From: JBDNIO01 sp041688215
GTDB lineage: Bacteria > Pseudomonadota > Gammaproteobacteria > Nevskiales > Salinisphaeraceae
Length of the DNA stretch: 20,998 bases
Assembly: GCA_041688215.1 (NCBI GenBank)
Contig: JBDNIO010000161.1
Location: 1 to 20,998 of the forward strand
Direction of reading: 5' to 3'
Shown here piece after piece: positions 6,892 to 13,928 of this stretch (positions within the stretch are counted from its first letter, which is position 1; each line of letters begins with the position of its first letter). A program made the translations under genes and the position numbers. The notes under the pieces were generated by a model. It had not been told where the DNA came from. It saw only the letters and a list, made by a program, of their open reading frames with translations, and made no database searches.

Positions 6892-8340
6892 TTAGGCCTC
6901 GATTTTTACATACTCAAAATCGCCAGGCTTCTTGTCCACCGGAACCTTGGGCGCAGCTATCCACCCGGCGACTTGCCCGGGCTCGTAACAGGAATGCATT
7001 AACGAGGCGACAAACGCATAATCTTCATCGGTCGGCAACCAATGGTTACGCTGTTTCTCCCACTGGGCCGCGTCAATAATTTCGCCTTCGGGGGTAACGT
7101 AAAGATCAGAAAAATGCCCGACCTGACGGTTGAAGGCCTGATGCGGCAAGGCAAATTCATAGTCTATTTCCACCTTGGCCAAGACCCGGTTCCATCGTTT
7201 GATAACCGATTCGCACTCGCGGATATAGTCGTCTCGTAAACGGGCATTAATCGCCTGCAACGCCGGCCGGTCGACGGTATCAAAGCCGCCATTGACGCGC
7301 TGCATAACGGGATAACTTGCATCAGCGAGCTGGTGGTCATCGTCAATGCGCTCTTCCTTGTAGCGGCCTTTAATGCCGGCGGTAAACGCGTTGGCGGCGT
7401 TGGTGGAAGTTTCTGCGCCGAACAGGTCTTCACTTACGGTGAAGTGGAAGTTGATGTATTTCTGCAGGGTGGTTAAATCCACAACCCCAAGTTCCCGCAC
7501 CTTTTCAACCTCATGGGTATCGCTGATACCGGCTTCGTTCATGGCTTGCGCGGTACGCTCTATGGTGCGCTTTACGCCGTCCTCGCCTACGAACATATGA
7601 TGCGCTTCTTCGGTAAGCATAAACCGGCAGGTGCGGGATAAGGGATCAAAACCGGATTGCGCCAGGGATTCCAGCTGGAATTTGCCGTCGCGGTCGGTAA
7701 ATGTGGTGAACATGAAGAATGCCAGCCAACTGGCCGTTTCTTCGTTAAATGCGCCCAGGATGCGCGGGGTGTCCTCGTTTCCGGAGCGGCGTTTGAGCAG
7801 TTCATCAGCCTCTTCGCGGCCATCGCGCCCGAAATAGGCGTGTAAAAGGTAGACCATGGCCCACAAGTGACGCCCCTCTTCCACGTTCACCTGAAATAAA
7901 TTGCGCAGGTCGTACAGGGAGGGCGCGGTTTTGCCCAGCAGGCGTTGTTGTTCTACGGAAGCCGGTTCAGTATCGCCTTGAATGGTAATCAGACGGCGCA
8001 GGGTGGCCCGGTACTCGCCCGGCACTTCCTGCCATGCGGGCTCGCCGGCGTGTTCGCCAAACGGAATTTTGCGACCCTCTTCCTTCGGCGCGAGCAGCAC
8101 ACCCCAGCGATACTCAGGCATTTTTACGAAGCCGAACTGGGCCCAGCCCCCGGGATCAACCCCGACCGCGGTACGCAGATAAACTTCGTTTTGCTGGAAT
8201 CCGGCCGGGCCCATATCCAGCCACCAGTCGATGAATCCCGGGTGCCATTTTTCCAGGGCACCTTGCAGCTTCCGGTCTCCCGACAAGTTAACGTTGTTTG
8301 GTATTTTTGTGTCGTAATCTACTGATTCCAATGTGCTCAT
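6892..8340 (-). CDS. boxB: BoxB, oxygenase component of benzoyl-CoA 2,3-epoxidase, 482 aa
   Basis: BoxB is a soluble class I diiron enzyme that epoxidises benzoyl-CoA to 2,3-epoxybenzoyl-CoA using O2 and electrons from a reductase. The ferritin-like helices carry two E-x-x-H-type metal motifs, EEGRH near residue 150 and EEAHH near 240, spaced as expected for BoxB. The N-terminal segment (DYDTKIPNNVNLSGDRKLQG, then WHPGFIDWW) and the C-terminal HQAFNRQVGHF region are also typical. Full length (about 475 aa in the family). It starts 2 bp after the boxC stop, with its ribosome site (GAGGG) inside the end of boxC, so the two are translationally linked. Electron supply is unusual: no BoxA is encoded nearby, and a putidaredoxin-type pair lies downstream. 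Confidence 0.95.
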   Translation of the reverse strand: MSTLESVDYDTKIPNNVNLSGDRKLQGALEKWHPGFIDWWLDMGPAGFQQNEVYLRTAVGVDPGGWAQFGFVKMPEYRWGVLLAPKEEGRKIPFGEHAGEPAWQEVPGEYRATLRRLITIQGDTEPASVEQQRLLGKTAPSLYDLRNLFQVNVEEGRHLWAMVYLLHAYFGRDGREEADELLKRRSGNEDTPRILGAFNEETASWLAFFMFTTFTDRDGKFQLESLAQSGFDPLSRTCRFMLTEEAHHMFVGEDGVKRTIERTAQAMNEAGISDTHEVEKVRELGVVDLTTLQKYINFHFTVSEDLFGAETSTNAANAFTAGIKGRYKEERIDDDHQLADASYPVMQRVNGGFDTVDRPALQAINARLRDDYIRECESVIKRWNRVLAKVEIDYEFALPHQAFNRQVGHFSDLYVTPEGEIIDAAQWEKQRNHWLPTDEDYAFVASLMHSCYEPGQVAGWIAAPKVPVDKKPGDFEYVKIEA

Positions 8341-8342
8341 AA

Positions 8343-10049
8343 CTATACCCTCACTTTGTCATAGACGGCGCGTTTGCCGCTGCCATAAAGTTGTAATGCG
8401 CCCGCTTCGCTTACGGCATTCGGGCGCTGAAATATCCAGTTCTGCCAGGCCGTGAGCCGGCCGAATATCCTGGTTTCCATGGTTTCGGGGCCGGCGAAAC
8501 GTAAGTTGGCCTCCATGCCGACCAGCGCGTCCGGGGAAAAACTTGCGCGCTCTTCGATGAGTAGACGAATTTCGTCTTCCCAGTCGATATCGTCTAGGGC
8601 AAAGGTGATCAAGCCGGCGTAGTGTGCGGCTTCAGCGTCTATGTCCTCGCCGATTAACTTTTCCGCCGCTTGTAAATCAGATTCGCTCCCCCAGAAATGC
8701 GTCGCCAGGCGGCTTATCCCGTTGCTCATGGGATAGGCACCGAAATTGGCATCGCTCAAGCGTATTATCGCGGGTTGTTGCGCGCGATCTTCTTCCTCGA
8801 ATATGCCTTCCAGCATGTAGCTACGATCTGCGGCAAACATGATTTCTGCCAGAAATCCTACAAAGCAACTGCCAGGCGTAATCAGCGCGAATAAACTGCG
8901 GGAAGTTAAATCCAGACGCTTCATAGTGCGCTTCCAGTAGCCGCGAATTTCGCGTACCAACCTGTCGTCTTTGTGGTCCTCCAGTAACTTATCGTAAGCC
9001 GCGACGTGCCCTGGATCGCCCTCGGTACGTAGCAAGAACGTGCCCAATTGGTATTCGTTGAAACGCAGATGCAGCAGCAAATCGTCTAGTTCCCGAGTGA
9101 GCGCCAATACCCAGAATTGTGCGCCCTGCTTTGCGATTTCCGCCGCGTCGGCGGGCGCTTCCTCCGGTTGCGACTTCAATGTGATGTCGACGGTACGCGC
9201 TTTACGGTCGAGTTCGGCAACTACATGCCGGTACTCGATGCGCTGTTCGCTTATCTCTCGCTCCAGTGGCGGCAAGCTTATGCCCTCACCGGTGCCCGGG
9301 CGATCTGAACTTTCAGCTAGTTTTTTGGCACGTGCCTGCACTGCGACGTCCAGATTGGAGGCGGATGCCAGCTCATCCACCAGCTTCCAATCGAGTGCGC
9401 GCTGGCCCTTTACGCCCTCTTCCGTGGTGCAAAAAACATCCGCCAGATCGCGTCTTACCTTGCGTTTATCGATCACGCGGGTTAGCCCGCCGGTGCCCGG
9501 CAACACCGCCAGCAACGGGACTTCGGGTAATGCCACGGCGGCGTTACTGTCGTCGGCCATCAATATCCAGTCCGCCGCCAGCGCCATTTCGTAGCCCCCG
9601 CCGGCCGCCATGCCGTTGACTAGGCACAGGGTTTTCAGGCCTGAGAACTCGGACGCGTCTTCAATGCCGTTGCGGGTTTCATTGGTGAATTTACAGAAAT
9701 TTACCTTGTGCGCGTGGGCCGCGCCGCCGAGCATGCGGATGTTGGCGCCGGCGCAGAACATGCGCTCCTTGCCGGATTTCAGGATAACGGTCTTGACCTC
9801 GGGGTGCTCGAAGCGCAGGCGCTGCATGGCGTCGGCCAGTTCAATGTCTACGCCCAGATCATAGGAATTCAGTTTGAGTTCGTACCCGGAAAACAGGCCG
9901 GCGTTTTCGTCTACGTCCATGGTCAACGTTGCGATTTCGCCGTCGAAATCCAGTTCCCAGTGCCGGTAATTTTCGGGCTGGGTGCGGAAATCGATGAATC
10001 CATCTCGCTCCGCGGCGGTTTGTTTTTCCTGCATCGCTGTCGCGTTCAT
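8343..10049 (-). CDS. boxC: BoxC, 2,3-epoxybenzoyl-CoA dihydrolase (benzoyl-CoA-dihydrodiol lyase), 568 aa
   Basis: BoxC is a crotonase-superfamily enzyme that opens the epoxidised ring with two waters, giving 3,4-dehydroadipyl-CoA semialdehyde and formate. The N-terminal half holds the crotonase fold, with CAGANIRMLGGAAHAHKVNF and the oxyanion-hole region NGMAAGGGYEMALAAD near residue 150. The second half is the BoxC-specific extension (FVGFLAEIMFAADRSYMLEG). Length is slightly above the typical 550-560 aa. The gene has its own 88-bp upstream region with a predicted promoter and four TGCA motifs, so it probably begins an inner transcription unit boxC-boxB-boxR-reductase-ferredoxin within the larger cluster. 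The downstream aldehyde dehydrogenase (BoxD) is not in the window. Confidence 0.95.
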   Translation of the reverse strand: MNATAMQEKQTAAERDGFIDFRTQPENYRHWELDFDGEIATLTMDVDENAGLFSGYELKLNSYDLGVDIELADAMQRLRFEHPEVKTVILKSGKERMFCAGANIRMLGGAAHAHKVNFCKFTNETRNGIEDASEFSGLKTLCLVNGMAAGGGYEMALAADWILMADDSNAAVALPEVPLLAVLPGTGGLTRVIDKRKVRRDLADVFCTTEEGVKGQRALDWKLVDELASASNLDVAVQARAKKLAESSDRPGTGEGISLPPLEREISEQRIEYRHVVAELDRKARTVDITLKSQPEEAPADAAEIAKQGAQFWVLALTRELDDLLLHLRFNEYQLGTFLLRTEGDPGHVAAYDKLLEDHKDDRLVREIRGYWKRTMKRLDLTSRSLFALITPGSCFVGFLAEIMFAADRSYMLEGIFEEEDRAQQPAIIRLSDANFGAYPMSNGISRLATHFWGSESDLQAAEKLIGEDIDAEAAHYAGLITFALDDIDWEDEIRLLIEERASFSPDALVGMEANLRFAGPETMETRIFGRLTAWQNWIFQRPNAVSEAGALQLYGSGKRAVYDKVRV

Positions 10050-10094
10050 AGCTTGAAACCTGTTTTATTACGTGGCTTTCAATGTTGTAGCGTT

Positions 10095-10137
10095 ATAGTA
10101 ATGCAGTATATTGCAGTATTCAATTGCATTTGATGCA
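10095..10137 (-). promoter_or_regulatory. Predicted boxC promoter with BoxR-like TGCA operator array
   Basis: On the minus strand, TTGAAT (10118-10123) and TACTAT (10095-10100) are separated by exactly 17 bp. Inside that spacer lie two TGCA words at 10112-10115 and 10102-10105, six bases apart. Two more TGCA words lie upstream at 10125-10128 and 10134-10137. BzdR/BoxR operators are known to contain repeated TGCA. A repressor bound here would block RNA polymerase. The promoter boxes each match consensus at 4 of 6 positions. Binding is inferred, not shown. Confidence 0.55.
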
Positions 10138-10629
10138 CTATATGTTTACCAGCTCGATTGCAGGAAAGCCCATTCCGCCCGGGCGCAGGCAGCGATCTAT
10201 CTGCTTGCGCCAGAGTGCGACATCTACGCCCATATACGAATTTGTCGGCATATTTGCCAACAGTTTGATGCACGCGCCGCGGGAACGCGCCACCGCGGAG
10301 CGCCAGCCCATCCGCCGCATCAGTAATGCATTGGCGGCGTGGCTTAATGCTTCTAAAAGTTCGCTTTGAGTGCCGGTAGTTTCTGCCAATGCCCACCAAA
10401 GCGACTTTGCCTCAAACCAATAGCCGTGGTTGTACAGGTCGGTTGCGTACAAGTAGGCCTCGCAGTGCTGCCAGTTTTCTTGCGTGCAGGGCTCAAGGCA
10501 AAGATTTGCCGTCTGGTCTGGCGCTATTAAATCGCCTGTTGCGTGAACATGGCGCCCGGGCAGGTGTGCGTTTTCGGGCAGTGCCAGGCCGGAATATCGC
10601 CGAACGGGTTGTGTCGACGCAGCCATCAT
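10138..10629 (-). CDS. DUF309-like small protein, 163 aa
   Basis: This soluble helical protein has a DUF309-like core: YLYATDLYNHGYWFEAKSLW at about residues 59-78, followed by a Leu/Ala-rich helix (ELLEALSHAANALLM). DUF309 members are small proteins of unknown biochemical function. Most carry a conserved '(W/F)EAHE..W' segment; here the His and following Glu are replaced (FEAKSLWW), so any metal or catalytic role of that motif would be altered. The start ATG overlaps the stop of the alpha/beta hydrolase gene by four bases (ATGA at 10626-10629), so the two are translationally coupled. Position between the carboxylase/ligase genes and boxC suggests an accessory role in the pathway. I cannot assign a function. 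Confidence 0.7.
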   Translation of the reverse strand: MMAASTQPVRRYSGLALPENAHLPGRHVHATGDLIAPDQTANLCLEPCTQENWQHCEAYLYATDLYNHGYWFEAKSLWWALAETTGTQSELLEALSHAANALLMRRMGWRSAVARSRGACIKLLANMPTNSYMGVDVALWRKQIDRCLRPGGMGFPAIELVNI

Positions 10630-11462
10630 TGCTTGAGTGCTTGTTGCTGTTCGGATTGGCTGCGGACCAGACTATGCGCGACCAAAAAAGAGTGTATCGC
10701 CTCGATGCTGGCCTGCGGCTGATCGCGGTGCGGCGAGTGGCCGCAGTCGTCGAGCCAGCGCACAGTCGCCGGGCCGGTTATCCGGCGTTCGATGGCCGCG
10801 ATCTGCGCCGCGGTACCGTATTCATCCTGCCGGCCCTGCATAAGTAATACCGGAATATGCACGCTGGGCAGGTACTCTTCCAGGTTCCAGTGCCAGAATC
10901 CGGGGTCTAGCCAGGCATCGTTCCAGCCTCGAAAGGCCACGTCCACATTATCGCCGTGGTAGCGCGCCAGGCCCTCGCGCAGTTTGCCGGTTTCAAAAGC
11001 CACCCTGGCCTGGCGGATGCAATCGACGCACACCTGCTCATTAAATACATGCGGCGCCATTAGCGCCAACGCCTGCACGCGTGGGTCTTGCATGTGGCCG
11101 GCATTAATCAAGGCGATTGATCCGCCGTCGCTGTGGCCGACCAATACGCACTTCTCTATTTCTGACGCGTCGAAAACTGGCGAGAGCACATTCTCGCCTT
11201 CGTGGTGCATGTAGGTTAACGGACGCGGCAGGGGCACCGGGTCTGAGCCGCCGTAACCGGCGCGGCTATAAACAAACACCGGGCAGCCTGTTTGATCCGC
11301 CAAGGCTTGCGGCCAGTCTTTCCACATCGCCACGCAGCCCAGGCCCTCGTGCAGCAATACCAGCGTCGGCGCATCGCCCACGCGTTCATCGGCGGGATCA
11401 AACCAGCGGTATTCCAGCGACACGCCGTCTATATTCAGTAAGTCTGTCGTTTTATCCTGCAT
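10626..11462 (-). CDS. Alpha/beta-fold hydrolase of the aromatic cluster, 278 aa
   Basis: This is a full-length alpha/beta hydrolase. The oxyanion region is LLHEGLGCVAMWKDWP (37-52), the nucleophile elbow GHSDGG has Ser111, the likely acid is Asp213 (QGRQDEYG), and the base is His242 (DCGHSPH). Hydrolases with the LLHEGLG signature occur, to my recollection, beside benzoate-CoA ligase and box genes in other bacteria, where they may act on thioesters or lactones of the pathway. In this cluster an alternative is C-C hydrolysis of a beta-keto acid such as benzoylacetate to benzoate plus acetate. Neither substrate can be proven from sequence. The gene overlaps the ligase by 11 bp and the DUF309 gene by 4 bp, so it is part of the same operon. 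Confidence 0.85.
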   Translation of the reverse strand: MQDKTTDLLNIDGVSLEYRWFDPADERVGDAPTLVLLHEGLGCVAMWKDWPQALADQTGCPVFVYSRAGYGGSDPVPLPRPLTYMHHEGENVLSPVFDASEIEKCVLVGHSDGGSIALINAGHMQDPRVQALALMAPHVFNEQVCVDCIRQARVAFETGKLREGLARYHGDNVDVAFRGWNDAWLDPGFWHWNLEEYLPSVHIPVLLMQGRQDEYGTAAQIAAIERRITGPATVRWLDDCGHSPHRDQPQASIEAIHSFLVAHSLVRSQSEQQQALKQ

Positions 11463-13020
11463 TTAACTGCCGCAGTTTGAATCGCTGTATTTTGCCAGTC
11501 GCGGTTTTCGGTAGCTCCTCCAGAAACTCGATCTGACGTGGATATTTCCATTTGGCCAGACGCTCCTTGACGAAGCCCTGCAATTCCCCGGTCAATTTAT
11601 CATCAGGGGTACGGCCATCCTTCAAGACCACATAGGCCTTGGTTTTGACGTTGCCGGCATCATCTTCATCGGGGATTACCGCAGCTTCCAATATCGCACC
11701 ATGTGCCATCAGCGCTGATTCGACTTCGAACGGAGATACCCATTGCCCGGAGACTTTCATCATGTCGTCGGTGCGGCCGCAGTAGTGGTAGAACCCCTGC
11801 TCATCCCGAAAATACTTGTCGCCGGTGTGGGTCCACCGGCCCTCGAATGTGTCCAGGCTTTTTTCGCGCCGGTTCCAGTAGCCGGCGGCTGCGGAGGGAC
11901 CCTCGATCAGCAATTCGCCGATTTCTTCGTCGGCCACGTCCTTGTTCTCTTCATCTACCAGCCGCGCTCGATAGCCGGGTACCGGTACACCGGAGGTGCC
12001 ATACCGAACTTGCCCCGGGGTGTTGCTGAGAAAAATGTGCAACATTTCGGTGGAGCCCACGCCATCAACGATTTCCGCGCCGAAACATTTTTCCCAGCGC
12101 TCCCCGGTTTCCCTGGGCAGTGCTTCACCGGCGGAAACACAGAGCCGTAGGTTTTGCGAAGCCGTGTCCCGGTTATTTGATTCATCGGATAAAATCGCCG
12201 CGTACAGCGTGGGCACGCCGCAGTAAATGCTCGGCTGATGCTGTTTTAGCGTATGCATCACGGCTTCCGGCGTCGGCCGCCCGTCCATGTAAACAGCGGT
12301 TGCCCCTACCGAGAACGGGAAGGTCATGCCGTTGCCCAGGCCGTAGGCGAAAAACAGTTTGGCCGCGGAGAAAATGACATCGTCTTCACGGATGCCGAGT
12401 ACAGCTTTTGCGAAGAGCTCAGCCGTGGCGTGCAGGTGGCTATGCAGGTGCATTACCCCCTTGGGCGCGCCAGTGGAGCCGGAGGAATACAACCAGAAGG
12501 CGACTTCGTCCGGGGAGGTCTGGGCGGTCTCAAGACTCGAATTCGCATCGGCCAGCAAGTCCTGCAAGCTGACCTGGCCGGCTTGTGCCTCGCCGTCGAT
12601 CACGATGTGTTCAAGAATAGGCTGTTCCGGCAGCGCCGGGGCCACTTGCTCCCATAGCGGTTGGCTTATAAACACCGCTTGCGCGCGACAGTCCTGCAGG
12701 ATCTGACGGTAGTCCTTGTCGGCGAGCAATGTGTTCAGCGGAATCGGAATAATGCCGGCCTTGATTGCGCCCCAGAACAACGCGGGAAAGGCCAGTGTGT
12801 CGTCCATGATCATGGCGATGCGGGATTCGAGTCGCAAGCCCAGCGAAAGCAGCATGTTGCCGGCACGGTTTACCTGCTGCGCCAACTCGCCATAGCTATG
12901 CTCACCCTGCTTATCAATCACGGCGGTTTTCTGTGTTCGGCCCGCTTCAAGATGGCTGTCGATAAATTCCGTAGTCGCGTTGTAGTGCGGCGGGAGTTTC
13001 AAGGACGCAGCAGTTGGCAT
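11452..13020 (-). CDS. Benzoate-CoA-ligase-family acyl-CoA synthetase (benzoate or benzoylacetate), 522 aa
   Basis: This is an ANL-superfamily ligase that activates an aromatic acid with ATP and CoA. The P-loop YSSGSTGAPKG is at 178-188, the acid-binding segment KLFFAYGLGNG at 221-231, the hinge region TGDKYFRDEQGFYHYCGRTD lies in the C-terminal third, and the catalytic Lys510 is in TATGKIQRFK. The segments WGAIKAGIIPIPLNTLL and FFAYGLGNGMTFPFSVGA are strongly like benzoate-CoA ligases. The gene follows the Apc-like epsilon gene by 11 bp, behind a GAGGA ribosome site. In the ethylbenzene degrader Aromatoleum, a benzoylacetate-CoA ligase accompanies apc, so the substrate here could be benzoylacetate or benzoate. 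I favour benzoate from family likeness. Confidence 0.88.
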   Translation of the reverse strand: MPTAASLKLPPHYNATTEFIDSHLEAGRTQKTAVIDKQGEHSYGELAQQVNRAGNMLLSLGLRLESRIAMIMDDTLAFPALFWGAIKAGIIPIPLNTLLADKDYRQILQDCRAQAVFISQPLWEQVAPALPEQPILEHIVIDGEAQAGQVSLQDLLADANSSLETAQTSPDEVAFWLYSSGSTGAPKGVMHLHSHLHATAELFAKAVLGIREDDVIFSAAKLFFAYGLGNGMTFPFSVGATAVYMDGRPTPEAVMHTLKQHQPSIYCGVPTLYAAILSDESNNRDTASQNLRLCVSAGEALPRETGERWEKCFGAEIVDGVGSTEMLHIFLSNTPGQVRYGTSGVPVPGYRARLVDEENKDVADEEIGELLIEGPSAAAGYWNRREKSLDTFEGRWTHTGDKYFRDEQGFYHYCGRTDDMMKVSGQWVSPFEVESALMAHGAILEAAVIPDEDDAGNVKTKAYVVLKDGRTPDDKLTGELQGFVKERLAKWKYPRQIEFLEELPKTATGKIQRFKLRQLNAG

Positions 13021-13031
13021 TTTCGGGTCCT

Positions 13032-13928
13032 CTATCGCGTTAGTCTGGTTATATGTGAATGCAGGTCCGCAAGTTTTGTGTTTGCATCCAGTTCACCGGC
13101 GGTAAGAATTACACGTCGATTACTCATCTGGGCAAGCGGCTGCCACTGGCAGCAGTCCGGGCTGATCGTGCATCCCGGCGTTTTTGTTTCGTCTTGCAAC
13201 CGAGCACAGGCAATGCAGCCATTGGGCCAGGCATCAATCGCATCCGGTTGCGCGCCGGTAAAGTTCAGCAACACAGGCAGTTTGTGAAATTTCGCTACAT
13301 TTAAAATGGGCGATAGAGTGTCTCGCCAGATTTCATTTTCGTCTTCTGCGTCCGTTGGAAAATCGGTTTCCTGAAACCAGATGGCATGCACGCCCACCTC
13401 ACCCAGGGTGCGTACCAGAGCCAACAATAACGCGCCACAGTGTTCGTATAAATCCTCTTTGTCGCTGACTTCGACGCTCTGGGTTAGCTCGCGTATCAAA
13501 GCCGCCGGGCCGGTAAGGCCGGCAATAAGAATGATGTCGTCAGCTTGTGTATTGGCCAGACGGCGGCAGGTTTCAATGGATGCAGCGATGCGCGGATGGC
13601 TCAGCAGCGTGTTCTCGTCTTTATCCTGCGCCGCTGCGCCCGGACCCTGGGTGACGCGGGGCGGCCAGTGGTCATAATTCAGTTTGGCGCCGAGTGCCTC
13701 GGCCTGGGCCCCACTGGGTACAGATACATAGATGGTGTTCATATCCAGTAATTGACGAGTGCCCGCCAGGCATTTACTCAATTGCGTGGCGTCGGTCAGA
13801 ATTTGCGACACTTCCAGGGCTTCAATCTGCGCCGCTGCGCCAAAAATAACCGGCGCGAATAGAGGCGGATGTTCCTCGTCTGCGCCTTTGGCCAAGGCCC
13901 GCATATGCTGGCGCCACGGGGTGCTCAT
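13032..13928 (-). CDS. apcE: ApcE-like fifth subunit of acetophenone-type carboxylase, 298 aa (URO-D-like fold suspected)
   Basis: The fifth gene of the carboxylase set encodes about 33 kDa, close to the 34-kDa epsilon subunit reported for acetophenone carboxylase. I chose ATG 13928 because it overlaps the apcD stop as ATGA (13925-13928); a longer frame upstream lies inside apcD. LIAGLTGPAALIREL (134-148) and the alternating strand/helix pattern resemble the uroporphyrinogen-decarboxylase/cobalamin-methyltransferase superfamily, but this is a weak visual match. The C-terminal part holds five cysteines in 23 residues (238, 241, 253, 259, 260), a possible metal site. In the known enzyme the core complex plus this subunit is needed for carboxylation. 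Its exact chemical role is not clear to me. Confidence 0.65.
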   Translation of the reverse strand: MSTPWRQHMRALAKGADEEHPPLFAPVIFGAAAQIEALEVSQILTDATQLSKCLAGTRQLLDMNTIYVSVPSGAQAEALGAKLNYDHWPPRVTQGPGAAAQDKDENTLLSHPRIAASIETCRRLANTQADDIILIAGLTGPAALIRELTQSVEVSDKEDLYEHCGALLLALVRTLGEVGVHAIWFQETDFPTDAEDENEIWRDTLSPILNVAKFHKLPVLLNFTGAQPDAIDAWPNGCIACARLQDETKTPGCTISPDCCQWQPLAQMSNRRVILTAGELDANTKLADLHSHITRLTR

